64,000 nucleotides of DNA from Spirodela intermedia (lineage: Eukaryota; Streptophyta; Magnoliopsida; Alismatales; Araceae). The DNA lies in the NCBI GenBank assembly GCA_902729315.2, contig LR746271.1:2812001-2876000 (forward strand), given 5' to 3'. The position numbers and the translations under genes were made by a program. Under the pieces are notes generated by a model, which ran no database searches, was not told the DNA's origin, and worked only from the letters and a program-made list of their open reading frames with translations. Below are positions 24,283-36,799 of the stretch, piece by piece; position 1 is the first letter of the stretch, and every line of letters starts with the position of its first letter.

Positions 24283-26158
24283 TGATAAATCTTCATTATC
24301 ATGAGTTAATAATAAATAAATAATATAGTTTTAACTTTATCTCATGATAAATAGACATATTTGAATTAAATTGTGAAAAGTAGTTTTTAATTGATTAATA
24401 TGATTTTTTGGCTAATTATGTGATTTTATATGAATTTATATAATCTTATTTTTGAGATAAATGAAGAAAAAAAATGATAGAAAAAAGAGAAAATTCACCA
24501 GTCAGCTGGGCCCTCGCAAGTGGATGGAAAGCACAATCGAACAAAGTTGTAAACGAGGCTCAAGCAGCTAAGGATGGGACCGATAGAGAGGTATGTGTGC
24601 ATCACTCCTCTTTCATGTGAGGTAAGGAGTGGTCGTACACATGCGAGAGAAGGACACATTACCTTTTAAAGCTTGTCTTACTATATATTCATCTCAAAAA
24701 TCAGCATATAACCGATGTAAGACTAAACCAAATATCACACCTTCTCCAAAATATCTTAATAATTTTTTGTTCCTCAAATATCCTTTATTTATTAGAAGTA
24801 GCAGCCCTAATGATATCACTTTATAAGGATATTAGTACACTTATTTCACTCTCTCTCATATAGGCAGGCAATCAATGAAGATTCGAATCCTACTAGAGTC
24901 AGAACTCATATTTTTATTTGATTTAATCATGATTTTTCTGCAGATTGTCAATGAAGGATTAAGCTATCATAATCACTCAATCATCAATAAAAATTTCGTC
25001 AATGTAATTCGTAAAGCATTGTTACTAAAATTGTTGAACGATTCACAAATCCATCAAGTAAATTATCTATGATTAATTGATGAATAAGCCGTCATTAGGA
25101 AGAAGATGATCCACCAAGAGACGAGTCGTCACCTCCTAAAAACATACCAAATATGATAAAGAGCCTCCTCTTGCTACGCAGACTTGAGGATGAAGCTCTT
25201 TAAGACATGCCCCACTCTATCTAGCTTATCTCCTTCGAGTGACAATCGCAGAAGAGTCCTAAAGTCGTCATTTTTCTATTTTGTCGGGTGACAACCACTA
25301 GAGATGATTCAACAACTCATTTCATTGATATCTACATTTCACAAGAAGATCTAGATATTACCTACATCGTCTTTGTCCAAAGAGAGCCTTTGAGGCCATA
25401 GACATTGCATGACAATCCTCCTGAATGCTCAGGATTCTAATGCATCATCAATGCATCGCTGTCACGATGTTAGAACTCTATTTATCTTCTTTTTTTAACT
25501 AGTTTAACTTCCACCATCAATTTCTCAACTTTGAAAAGATATCTAATGAATGTCTAGGTCGTCTATGTCCAGGGAAAGCCTTTGAGGCTAGAGACATCAT
25601 TCGATGATCCTTCCAAACACATAGAATATCGTCGATCACTATCGTGAAGTCAAAACTCTGTATTTCTTACCTTCAACATAATTTTTACTTCATTTAGTGA
25701 TAATTTCTGTGATGTCACGTTTCTAAATCATTTTTCATTTAATTACAATTCTTATAGTTTTTATAGATCTTAATTTAATCAATTAAATTGTCTATCATTA
25801 CTTATGTAAGAATCACTAGGCGGAACTCCATTTCTATTTAATTTGTATTCGTCAAGCGCTGATGTCATCCTAACGTCTACACTCTTATTTACCTTTTTGT
25901 GAATTTTAAATATATTTTATTTTTATTTCTTAGTCTAAAATTTATAAAAAATATATTTTTTCTAAAATAATTCTGAAATATTACCTTATACTACATTACA
26001 TCCCTATGGTCGACTTGAAAAATTCTTATTATTTTTTGAAACTTTTATTGAATTATAATTAATATATTTGTTCATAAATATTTCTAAATATCTAAAATCA
26101 GTATTTAATAATTTTATAAATTTTAATTTGCATGATTTATTATACAATGACTAAGTCA
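24283..26158 (-). repeat. Long dispersed repeat, copy B (inverted)
   Basis: This is the reverse-complement partner of 8294-10032 and keeps the same outer ends (TGACTTAGTC and TTATCA when read on the minus strand). It is about 140 bases longer, chiefly because it carries an internal tandem duplication at about 25370-25700. The short frames inside (24629-24826, 24875-25072) are not conserved between the copies and are not genes. Confidence 0.7.
25365..25700. repeat. Internal tandem duplication inside copy B
   Basis: CGTCTTTGTCCAAAGAGAGCC followed by TTTGAGGCCATAGACATT (near 25377) recurs about 185 bases later as CGTCTATGTCCAGGGAAAGCC and TTTGAGGCTAGAGACATC. The following stretches (…GATGTTAGAACTCTATTT and …GAAGTCAAAACTCTGTATTT) also match. 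Copy A has only one unit (about 8800-8930). Confidence 0.7.
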
Positions 26159-29100
26159 TGTTAGGTAGTATACCCTCAAATTATTTTTTATTGTAGTAAA
26201 TATTTTAATAGGCATTTTTTAAAATAAGAAAAATTAATAAAAAAATTATTTGTGGTAAATTTTAGTAAGAATTTTGTGGATGTATAGCTAAAGATAATTA
26301 TCATATAAATTTTTAAATAATAATATGTTAAATGACTACTTTATATTATATTTTATTTTTTTTGTCAATACCAAAATATTACTAACTTAAAGCTAATAGT
26401 TTCTGATTTCGAGTCCTCTTGTACAAGTCATCACTTATAGCCATTAAATTTCAAATGGTTAAATATGATATTTCCATGAGCAGTATCATTCAACTTTTAG
26501 GAACCAACTTTTGTAGAAATATTTTTTTATCTTGTGTTTAAAGAACTATATTCTTCAACATTCACCATATACATATAACTTAGTACAATAATTTAGATTC
26601 TGAAATAATTGAAATTATTTCTTATTTGGGATTTTCATAATTATCGCTAAAATTATTTTAATTCATACTTCACAAGAATTATAAAAATATTTTTATTTAC
26701 TTTTAAAGGAAATAACTAAAACATTAACTCAATAACTAAAAACTAAACTATTTACATCAATATCACAAATAAAAATATTTTAACTAGAATTAAAACTTTG
26801 ATTTTAAGATAACTCATCTCTAATGAAATTTTTACTTCAGAGTTCAGTCAAAATAATAGAAATTGGTTGGTCTAAAAGTTTAGACACATATCTCTAACTT
26901 ATGGGTGCTTATATAGTCTCTTTATAGCACCATGTCTTTAATTATGCTCTCACCTGAAATATACAGAATGGTAAATTAGATTATTATGCTTAATATGTAT
27001 GGCAAATATTCAGCTTGGTCCATTTCAAGCTGTAGGCATTTTATTTTCTACAGAAGTCAACTAATATAAGTTGGCTTTAAATCAACCATTATGTGTGGTG
27101 GCTGCGTGATGGCATTAGGAGACTAAGTTGTTTTGATGATAACAAAATATATAGAGGGTAATTTGGTAAAACATAAACTATTCAAATTATATACTCAAGT
27201 GATCTAGATTTTTGAGAAAAATGATTAAAACTAACTGAAATTCTCTCAAAGGTAAAGTGGTTCATATTTAAACTTTAAATGAATAAAATGATTTAGTGTG
27301 GAAGTTGTGTCCCAAAGGTAAGCATGCATATACTCATTTGAAACACAATTAAAGGAATACTACAATGCATTGATCAGCACATAAAAAGTCTGATATTTTG
27401 ACATATTACGTTTTTTACAAGATCAAAAATTATTTTTATGCAGCACACATGTGTCCCAAAATGAATCAATTAACCAACCATTACAAGTAACCATTGGATG
27501 ACTTAATACACTTCATATAAGAGGGACATTTTGGCCCACCCTATAGGGGAGTGAGCAAGAGAGAAGAATTAGAAAGATAACTTCCATGTCCACCTTCTTC
27601 CCTTGAGGAGTTCAAATAAGAATTATTCATCCTTGACCCCCTAAAGTCATAGAATATCAACTGCTGCTCAAGCCTTGAAACTATTTTCCTTGCACATGCT
27701 ATAGTAACAAGAAATTAGAGGTATCAAGCTCATGTAGCTTGGATTTCAATGTCATCGTTGATTTATAACTCATTTATTTTGTCCATTTTTTTAATTGAGT
27801 AAAGTGGTAAATCTCTCTACTCTAGTCCCCTAGAGTCATAATCTTGAATAGAGGAGTGAACCTCCTCTTTTTTTCCCCCTAAAGCCATGAATGTAGAAGA
27901 TTACTTCTAGATGGAGTGAGTTGACTAGAACAACTAAATCTAGTGTAGGTGGTTAAATTCTTGATTTAGCGTTTATTTCACCAAATATTCAGTAGAACAT
28001 AAGGATGATATCTTTATAGAGTAGATTTGGTCAACCATGCCAAATGGACTTGTGACAATTCCCTACCCCCTGCCCTCCTTGTAAAAATTCCAACAGTTTG
28101 AAACTAGTAGTGGTCAAGTGGCATTATGTATCTGAACCTTAATGAAAACAAAATTCAGCCAATCACACATAAGATGGGACATAAGAATTTTATGGTTCTT
28201 CTATCCCATTAGATAATCAATTCCTCCAACATATCCACTATTTTAGTGCAACCTATTTTATAACTCCAATTCAAACACAAAATCTGAAGAACTTTCAACT
28301 TAGACACGTTAGTAACCAAAATGATTAACCTTAATTATAGTTAAAATGGAACATTTGAATAATATGTAGAAAAGCCAAGTGAATGGGAACCTAACGCACT
28401 CTCAAAGAATTGGAGAAATGCATAAATATTTAATTTAATGACTTAAAACACTTAAAGAATGATCAATGAATTTCTAGTCTCATTCCTTTAGGTTGTGATA
28501 TTTACTTCAATCCAAATGAGATAGCTTGAATCTATCTTAAAGAGGTTGCATAAGACATTTTCTTGGGCAAACGCCTCTTCATTTTGGTGACCACCATAAA
28601 GTCGACCATTTATCACATTCAAAAACTAGTTTAACATTAAAAATCTTCTTTCACTCTATCAATCATATATTTGGGCACTTATATTTGGTTTGTCCATTCA
28701 TAGCATCTCCAAAGTCATATTTTTTGGGTTTCACTTCCATATATAATGTCAAATAATATTTTGTATACCAAATCCAATTTATAAGCATATAATATACTAT
28801 CACATCATTATGGTGTTTATAGTTAGTAGTCAATTTCTGATTTATATGATTTAAAAATCATATATATCATCAAAAAAATCCTCATTTTTTTATAAATTAT
28901 CATTATTTCCATCATATTTTGTGGATGATGAAAATTCAGAAATTTAACATGATTTATCTTCTCTTTTAATAGGTTTCAGGTTTTTTAAATGAACTCTATC
29001 ACCACTTTTTTTTATGAAATAATCTAGTGTACTTCATCATTTAACATTATTTATAAACTAAATATGCTTGTGTAAAATATAAAAATCCCTTCTATAATTA

Positions 29101-29610
29101 CTATAAGTGCTTGCAAACAATTGGACTATGTTTGAATAATTTAAGATATCACACAAACTACACAAAATTGACAATTTAAATATCTTGGATCAATGATGTG
29201 AACATTCTCGTTGCAATCCCTATTTATGTGTAAACGTCTTTATCTAATCTATCAACAAGATCTCTATTATCAAATTTCATCCTCAAACATTATTCGAATG
29301 AAATTGTTTTCCTTTCAATGCTCAATAGATATTTAATAATTTTTCCCATGAGAAAGAGATCAAGTAGGGCTTATGAAGGTATCTTGCCTTTCATGAATAT
29401 CCAATGATGTGCTTTTTTTAGGATGGTTTGCTTTTCATGAATGGCTCTAAATTATCTACGATATTTAAATCAATACCTCTGTGAATGAACCAAAAATATT
29501 AGATAACCTAGTAAATAAAGAAAGAGGAAGGAAATCTAATAATTGAGATTTTTATAATTAAATAACTCTAAAATTTTAGGTTCTACATATATACAATAAT
29601 TTGCATGTGA
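26159..29610. other. AT-rich intergenic DNA, nothing recognised
   Basis: No coding frame above background, RNA gene or clear repeat was identified. Short CCCC-rich clauses near 27830-28080 may be retroelement remnants, but I cannot support more. Confidence 0.5.
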
Positions 29611-29613
29611 CAA

Positions 29614-29799
29614 TATTGTAAGAATATTTTTATGTTTTATGGTTCAATTTAAAAGTCTTGAAGTATCTTTTTTATATCACCTGTTTCAGCGCCCTCCCCC
29701 CTATTGTAAGAATATTTTTTTGTTTTTTGGTTCAATTTAAAAGTCTTGAAGTATCTTTTTTTTATCCCCTGTTTCAGCGCCCCCCCCCCCCCCCCCCCC
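29614..29799. repeat. 88-base tandem duplication ending in a C20 run
   Basis: TATTGTAAGAATATTTTT at 29614 recurs at 29702. The two units share GGTTCAATTTAAAAGTCTTG and CTGTTTCAGCGCC. The first unit ends in a short C run, and the second has expanded it to 20 Cs (29780-29799). Confidence 0.85.
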
Positions 29800-30306
29800 T
29801 CCCGGGCAACCCCTTCTCTCATGAATCACTTACATTTGCTAAAAAACTTAGTTTCTGAGCTTTTCTCTTTTGTTTAATTGGGTTCGTTTTGTAGAAGTGA
29901 AAAAACTTGATGAAGCACACAAACATATAATACTCTCTGGTAACCCAAAGAAACAGAATTATTTATCTTTTAAAAAAATTGAACTAACTTGTATTTTGAG
30001 CATTAATAACCAAACTCAATCCTACATGATCAAGCAAGCTATGAAATGTAATTAGACTCAAATGCGATATAAAATCTTACTAGAAACCCATGTAAGAAAA
30101 TTTTAGAGATAGATTTGATGGAGCCGTTGTGTGGTCGAGAACAAGCAAAAGAAGGTTCATTGAGAGCTCTTTAAATACGGCAGCTGGATAGTATTTTTAT
30201 TTGCCATAAAATATAATGCATTCCGCTAGATCCACAAAATATATAAAAATAAACCATTTGATGAACATCACCAGAAAGAGATAAGAGAGGTGGCGAGCGG
30301 GTGGGG

Positions 30307-30309
<3 letters not shown>

Positions 30310-30376
<67 letters not shown>
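30310..30376. repeat. Homopolymer of 67 G
   Basis: An uninterrupted run of 67 G residues, preceded by G6A, about 130 bases upstream of the C2 gene start codon. It creates the poly-proline frames on the minus strand, which are not proteins. A TATA-like ATATATAAAAATAA lies at 30238-30251, so the run may fall in the leader or core promoter of the C2 gene. Such a run may also be inflated by sequencing error. Confidence 0.9.
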
Positions 30377-30377
<1 letters not shown>

Positions 30378-30452
30378 TGGTGGTTGAGCGAACAGGTCCG
30401 GGCGGAATAAGTCAACTAGGGTCATATTGAAATGTCAATGGAGCTCTACACA

Positions 30453-30455
<3 letters not shown>

Positions 30456-30497
<42 letters not shown>
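30456..30497. repeat. GA microsatellite in the C2 gene leader
   Basis: A pure GA tract ends eight bases before the chosen ATG of the C2 gene. It is in an open frame with the gene, but no in-frame ATG precedes it, so the Arg-Glu run is not expected in the protein. Confidence 0.9.
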
Positions 30498-30499
<2 letters not shown>

Positions 30500-30504
30500 C
30501 CATC

Positions 30505-31473
30505 ATGACGGGAGACGGGGCCGCCATGATCGAGCTGAAGGCCCTCTCCTGCCAGGACCTTTCCCTGCCGCTCTTTCAATGGGGATATCCGCCCCCGGTC
30601 TACGCCGTCGTGTCACTCGGCGACGGCGGCGGCAGTGTCACCCGCAAGCAGTCACAGAGCACCCCCTTCGATCGCTCCGGCGGTCGGAACCCGGAGTGGA
30701 ACCAGGAGATCCGCTTCGACCTCGCCGCTGCAGCCGCGGATGGCTCCTCCTTGAGATCCCTCCTCCTCGAGTTTGACTTCGTGGTGCGCTCCGGCTTCGG
30801 AGGCCTCCTCGGCGATAAGATCGTGGGGTTGACCCCGATCCTACTTCGTGATCTCGTCGAGGGTTACTCCCGGGACGCTTGCAGCAGCGACAACCGCTTC
30901 AAATCTGTGAGCTACAAGATAGATTCCCCCAGCCGCGGAGTCCTCACGTTTCGTTATCGGGTCAGGTCCCACCTCAAGGACAGCAAGCTGCCGCCTCGAT
31001 CGCCTCCTAACCTGCAATCGCAGAGCTGTGGAAGCCCTCATGGCGGTGAGTACGATGCACCCGTCCCGCCTCGACCGGCGATGCCATCCGGCTTCTACCC
31101 ACCTCTTCCCCTGTCGCCACCGGCAACCCACCTATACGGTCCTCTTCCGACCAAATCTCCCACGCAGCAGCTACTGGGGGCAACGTTCTACGACTGCTGC
31201 CCAGCTCCTCTCCCTCCCTCTCCACCTCCGCCGTCGTCGGGATTGTACAGACACGCGGACTTCGGACTCTGGGGGAGAGAACATCAGATATCGTGGTCGC
31301 CGGCCGTCCCCTTTCCAGCCCCGCCGGCTGATCCCTACTCCCCGCCTTATAGCGTCCACGGTTTCCCTGGAGACGGGACCGGCGCTGCGTATCGAGAGGA
31401 TTACGGCATCCCCCACGCCGAAAATTCTTCCTCCATGTTCCTCTGGAAGATCTCTCAGAATGGAGGGTACTGA
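30505..31473 (+). CDS. C2-domain protein, SRC2-like
   Basis: This intronless frame encodes 322 residues from the first in-frame ATG (MTGDG); MIELK at residue 8 is an alternative. Residues 8-150 form a C2 domain of the plant SRC2 type. Visible elements are an opening IELKALSCQDL strand, VYAVVSLG, RNPEWNQEIRFDL (the conserved N-P-x-W-N), LLLEFDFVV, LLGDKIVGL and the closing GVLTFRYRV strand. The rest is a proline-rich, Tyr/Ser-containing tail, as in this family. SRC2-like proteins bind membranes through C2 and have been tied to cold or calcium responses; the aspartates for calcium are not all evident here, so calcium binding is uncertain. An AATAAA at 31573 suits the 3' end. The leader carries the GA tract and possibly the G67 run. 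Confidence 0.88.
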   Translation: MTGDGAAMIELKALSCQDLSLPLFQWGYPPPVYAVVSLGDGGGSVTRKQSQSTPFDRSGGRNPEWNQEIRFDLAAAAADGSSLRSLLLEFDFVVRSGFGGLLGDKIVGLTPILLRDLVEGYSRDACSSDNRFKSVSYKIDSPSRGVLTFRYRVRSHLKDSKLPPRSPPNLQSQSCGSPHGGEYDAPVPPRPAMPSGFYPPLPLSPPATHLYGPLPTKSPTQQLLGATFYDCCPAPLPPSPPPPSSGLYRHADFGLWGREHQISWSPAVPFPAPPADPYSPPYSVHGFPGDGTGAAYREDYGIPHAENSSSMFLWKISQNGGY

Positions 31474-31572
31474 CCGTCCAATCACCATGAGTAGAGGATC
31501 GATTCTCTGGACGGCCCATTGTTGTGACAAGTTTCGATCCTAAGAGGTTTATTTTCAGACTCTCCCTTCAAA

Positions 31573-31578
31573 AATAAA
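31573..31578 (+). terminator. Poly(A) signal of the C2 gene
   Basis: AATAAA about 100 bases after the stop codon, in an A-rich context at the usual distance for a plant 3' untranslated region. Confidence 0.5.
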
Positions 31579-31599
31579 AACGACAACCTGCCTATACTC

Positions 31600-34500
31600 T
31601 TCAGCTTTTTCCAACTTCATTTAATTTTCAAGTTGAAAAAAATGCGTAATATTCCTATTTAGTCCAAAATTGACCTCATTTTAATAAATCTAAATAAAAC
31701 ATTAAAAACATAAATCAGTTGTTTACCACCTTTATTTAGTTGATTTCCATTTTATTTTGCTCAATTTAGTTCAGTGGGTTTAAATATCCGTTTCCCAATA
31801 ATTGTAATATATGAATGCATAACATTGTGGAATTTGCAAATAACCTTGGAAGATAATCACTGAAATCATAAAACTCATGTGCACTTTATAAAGGTCCTTA
31901 GTGAGACTATCAACTGAAGAGGCGGTGGATTTTTTACAGTAACATTGGTTAACTTCTTGCTCTAAAAGTAACATCGAACACCACAATATTAAAAGTTAAA
32001 GTTGTTTAGTGAGACCTTAGCTCGTTCTATGCTAGTACCTTTCTTCTATATGTCTAGTTGACTTCTCCTACCCTACTACATGTTGGCTTTTAGACATGCA
32101 AAGCCTAGGTTCTACATTTGAAATGGACTTAAGAGTAAGCTTGTGCAATTCAAGAGGAAAACATAGACAAAATACTCACAAGGTCATTCAAGGACTTATT
32201 GTTCACTTTTTGAATTTTGAAGATGCAAACTTCAATGGAGAAGGTCCTTGGAAAAATCGAAGAATTTTAAATTGATTGCTTATAAGGCTTGAAAGTTCAA
32301 ACATGGAAATATTGCCAAAAAATTTCCCTTTAATCTTTCATAGCACAAAACCCTTTAGTGTCACAAAAAGTGATTCCTTTTGTAGCCTTTCTAGTTTTTC
32401 AGTTGAAAAAATATATGAAAGGATAAAATAATAAATTCTACCAAGGTTATGTTTATTACTTGTAAAAACGTTGGTAAAAAGTTTTACATCTGTAAGAAAT
32501 TTCTGTGATTTAGGAACTGTTTGTGAGGCAGTCTTATTCTCAAGGAAAGGCTTGACACATGATTCAACTCTATAAGATGAGTCAACTCACCTCACATAGT
32601 AAGAAAGGTACTATGTAAGGCTTCACATTATAAAATCATTCATCCTTGAGAACTTTATATTCTAACTTAAAATAGAGTCCCTTACATATTCGGATTTTTT
32701 TTGGTTCTAAGTTAGTGTTTTTCAGTTCATTGTTAGAAGTGAGACAACTTACTTGGCAGTAAGAGGTTATAGCACATACTGACCAATTTATCATTTAAAG
32801 TCGACCCACTTTATATGGAGAAGGCTTAATGGTCATAGGGAAGAAAAACCATAGCATATTTTGAGCCAAATATGTAAAAGATAAATCATAATTTTATAAA
32901 AAAAATCTTGTATATTTAAATTACGTTTGAACACATTGATAATATTCTATTCTCACCTTCAGAAAAGCCTTTCAAGATTTTAGGACATCTTATTTTCAAG
33001 TTTGGAGTATTTCCGTTCCTTTTAAGAAGTGAATTGTCTTCATATAAATGTTATCGAGCACAACACTATAGAAAAAAAATATAAAAAGACAAAGTGTTAT
33101 AATAAAAATAGCCATCAAAGCGACTATTGTTAAAAAAACAATTTGACTAATGTAAGCCTAAAGAATGACAAAAAAAAACTTATATGAAGATTAATCCCTC
33201 CAACATATCAAATGAAGATTATACTCTATACAATCAATATTTCTATATCCTTCCCAAGCATTTAACCTCCTTACCTTTATGTCCATTCATTCAAATCAAG
33301 AAAATTATTAAGAAGGTTTGACCTCTAAATTCTTATATTCAAGTATTTCATTATGGCTGACCTAGGACCATCAGTATTGAAGAGGGAGCTATTCTAATAT
33401 TTCTGCCTAAAACTATGAATATATAAGATGTATTTAAGGAATGCTTAGGTTGGCTAGAGATATCAAATCTAACATAGACTAACTTAAGCCTTGTGTTCAA
33501 CATTTGTACTAAGTGTTGGTGCAATCTAAGGAAATGATGCTTAAAGACTAAAGTATAGCAAGTGAGCCTTGTATTAATTTTCCTAGTTATTTGGATTCAA
33601 AACTTGATTTTTTTTAAAAAAATCTTTTTTTATAGATTGAATGGTGAAATTTCTATTTCACACAACTCCAACTATGTCAACTTATGTTTTAATATTTTCA
33701 TTCAGACAAACAACTCTAGGTTAACTTAAACATGTCCAACACATGCATCAAGATTGATTAATCTAGGTCATCATGAAGTACAATTAGTACTTGCATTAAA
33801 TGGTATATCTATACCAATGTGAACTCTTAATAACAATGTACAAAAAATATTGTATTGTATTCCATTTTATTTGGAGCTTCCTTGACCCACCCTTTAGTTT
33901 TGGCCTTCAATGCAGAAGTTTGATTTATTTTTTTACTCAAGTGTGCTTAATACTTGTTTCTTTATTGACACCTTTAACTTGGCCTAAGCGTCAAACACCT
34001 ACCTCTAAATGGACTTACTCTACATCAGCTTGAGCATAATTAGTACCCATGTCATAACATAATCAAACTAACACTTAAATCTTATTCTATTTAATTTAGA
34101 ATATCCTTGAACATTGAGAATAGGCTTTAAAAGTGAAGGGTTGAATTTATTTCATAATGTTTAGTCCATGGTAATAGCTCCTTAGCGATAACAAATTTTT
34201 GTACCAATAAGTTCTGGTAGGGTTGTGTAAAGTATTTTAGTTGATCCTTGTATACAAAATGAAAACTCTACTTTTTAGAGTATTGGATGGTCAAAAAAAC
34301 TGTTTCTAACAATTTTTCTTATTCATTGTTGTGGCTATCATGTTTGTTCATTTACTATATTTTTCACATAGCTTCGGCCTCATCGTAGCCACATCTCTCT
34401 TGATACATGGTAAGTCAACTTATTCCCATAAAAACATGAAAAATAATTTCTCATGTTATTTATCATATTTTCATGTGCAACTTTTTCAATGATTTGTGCA

Positions 34501-35880
34501 ATATATTATTAATGAACTAATCTTTGTGTACCATACTTTGGTAATATAAAATTACCAATATACATTTTTATCTATTTGTCAACATTGAAACGTGAATGCC
34601 TCCAATAGCCAATAGTCAATAGTGTCAACATATTTCCTGTGTGCTGACACAATTAATTCATCTTTATGTCCTTCCCAATTGTCATTACTTAAATATCTAA
34701 ATTATTTCTTAACTTTTCATACAAAATTTATTGTCACAACATATATGACAAGTATGTTTATCTCATTAAAATCAAAAAATTATGATATCTAAACATCATT
34801 TCATTTTCAACATGCCTAAAATTCATTTAAAATAAGCTTTAAATTCCTTCTTTACTCAATAATACAGGAAATATTTCCTCACTCTAAAATTCGAAAACCA
34901 AAGCTTTCCACTAAAAAATTGAAAGAAATAGATAGAATTTTACTCATTGGTAATAATCATTGAAGCCTTTAAATAATCATTGAAGCCTTTAAATAATCAT
35001 AGAAGAAAGGGACTAACACATCTTGAAGGAAGATTATCACGAATCACATAAAATGGTGTAATGCATTTGTCATAATTTCATTGTATGTTAGTTACTATGA
35101 CCGGAGTTTACCTAATAACTCCTAGAAGGAACTAGCTTTTACAAAGCAATTCAAAGAAGAAGAAGAAAATTCTACACAATCACCAGCTTTGATTACACAT
35201 TGAATTGGCTAAGCCCAGGTTGAATTCGAAGGAGCTATAACCTAGTACGGTAATTTCTAATCATAAATCGACCCAAATGGTTTTTTCCTATGACTATATC
35301 TCAAATTTGTCTTCTAAAATAGAAATGAAACCAGACGTTGAGAGATACAATCCAAAAGCTTGAATCCCATTCTCATATCAACATGCTTGCCTTCGTACAC
35401 TCTACTTTCTAGGCGACCCAAGGCCTACACGCTCCCCTGGCCAGTGGCAGGCCCCCCCGAGCATCCACCGAGTATTTTCAAAAATCGTCAACAAGTTGTC
35501 GGATCGGGTCATTATTTGGGCTCGGCCCGTCGTCAACCTATGGCGGGAAGGCGGCTCCCTGGCCCACCTGTTCCGGGAGCGCACCTTTACAGGCCGACGC
35601 GGTCTACTTTTCATCTTTCTCGACATGAAATCCGGCTGCGCCGGAGGCTCCAACGGCTTGATCGGAACGTGACAGCCAGAAAAGCAACACCAGACCAACC
35701 CGTCTTTTTCTTTTTCTGCGGGGAAACGTTTAAACCAGACTAAACTACACCAGCATAGAACAGGAACTGGTGAGCCCTCCTTCCACCTGTCGCCCACAGC
35801 AAGAGCCCACGGAGGACCCTACCCCTCTTACTTAGTGCCCACTCTTCCTCCTGTTCCTCATCCAAATTATACCCACGTCA
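31600..35880. other. AT-rich intergenic DNA with repeat relics
   Basis: No gene is recognised. A three-unit 20-base tandem repeat (AAATAATCATTGAAGCCTTT) sits at about 34950-35000. A GC-richer stretch at 35380-35830 has overlapping frames on both strands (35360-35743 plus, 35402-35797 minus) without motifs. It is probably promoter-distal DNA of the next gene. Confidence 0.5.
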
Positions 35881-35906
35881 ATCATATAGATATACAGAGA
35901 GACACG

Positions 35907-35915
35907 TATATATAG
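35907..35915 (+). promoter_or_regulatory. TATA box of the DUF761 gene
   Basis: TATATATAG about 235 bases upstream of the ATG at 36143. It implies a leader of roughly 200 bases that contains no intron I can see. Confidence 0.55.
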
Positions 35916-36142
35916 TGAGGGAGACCTAGATATCTCGGTATAAACCAAGCTTCCGCACTGCACACCTCGTACTTGATGCAACAAGTCTAGGCTACCTTTC
36001 CCTGTTTAAGGCAGGCGGTCATAAGGAAATATCTCGAAGAGTGCTCCCGAGAGCTTCAACAGTCGTCCTTACGAAGCGTTTGGACCCCAAGGCTTGTGTT
36101 TTCTCCATCCTCCTCATCTGGGAAGAACCGAGGGCTTCGAAG

Positions 36143-36679
36143 ATGAAGAGCAAGGCCTCTGCACTCCTGAAGCAGGTTGTCTCCCTGCTGGTATCCATCG
36201 TCAAGGCCAAGTCGGCGGCCGTCAAGACAAAGACGAGAGCGCTCAAGACGCGGCTACTCATCTTCGGCCTTCTCCACAACCACAAGGTCCTCAGCGTCAT
36301 CACGCACAAAATCAGCGCACTCGTGGGCCACGAAAAGGACGATGCGGCCGCCACCGCCGCCTTTGCGATGGTTCAACGTGAAGCAGAAGGGTTAGAGACG
36401 CTGCAGGATCTGGACGCCGGCGGCGGCGGAGAGGCGGTGGAAGAAGAGGATGACGGGTACCCAGACCTCCGGCACTCCCTCTTCGACGATGACGACGGCA
36501 GCGGGTCCGTGGTGGAGCTGGTGAAGAGCACCAGGGGGGAGAATGAAGGGGAGTTCGTTCTTGAGGACGAGATCGATCACGTGGCGGAGGTATTCATCAG
36601 GAGATTCCACAGGCAGATGAGGCTCCAGAGGCTCGAGTCTCTCAAGAGGAACCAGGAGATGCTCCAAATGACAGCTTAG
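36143..36679 (+). CDS. DUF761-domain protein
   Basis: This intronless frame encodes 178 residues, starting MKSKASALLKQV. The N-terminal part (about 1-65) is a basic, hydrophobic helix region (VVSLLVSIVKAKSAAVKTKT) like that of plant cotton-fibre/DUF761 proteins. The middle is acidic with glycine and aspartate runs. The C-terminus (about 143-178) carries the DUF761 signature: an acidic residue, then VAEVFIRRFHRQMRLQR, with a following SLKRNQEML helix. The frame is open further upstream but has no better start. The biochemical function of the family is unknown; members are reported to affect growth and defence when misexpressed. Identification rests on the C-terminal motif and is fairly secure. 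Confidence 0.85.
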   Translation: MKSKASALLKQVVSLLVSIVKAKSAAVKTKTRALKTRLLIFGLLHNHKVLSVITHKISALVGHEKDDAAATAAFAMVQREAEGLETLQDLDAGGGGEAVEEEDDGYPDLRHSLFDDDDGSGSVVELVKSTRGENEGEFVLEDEIDHVAEVFIRRFHRQMRLQRLESLKRNQEMLQMTA

Positions 36680-36799
36680 CAAGGAACCAAGAACTGCAGC
36701 AGATGAGACCTTGTGATGAATAGAAGGATGTAAGATGTAAGAACTTTGGCAACTCTTCTGATGTAGACATACTTTCGTACATTTTCCTTCCAACAAATA

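Noticed and set aside
24870-24900. tRNA B-box-like GATTCGAATCC in copy B, with GGATTTGAACC at the matching place in copy A (about 9391).
   Set aside because: No cloverleaf, A box or anticodon arm can be drawn; it is part of the dispersed repeat.
30171-30425. Poly-proline frames on the minus strand.
   Set aside because: They are translations of the G67 run and cannot be treated as genes.
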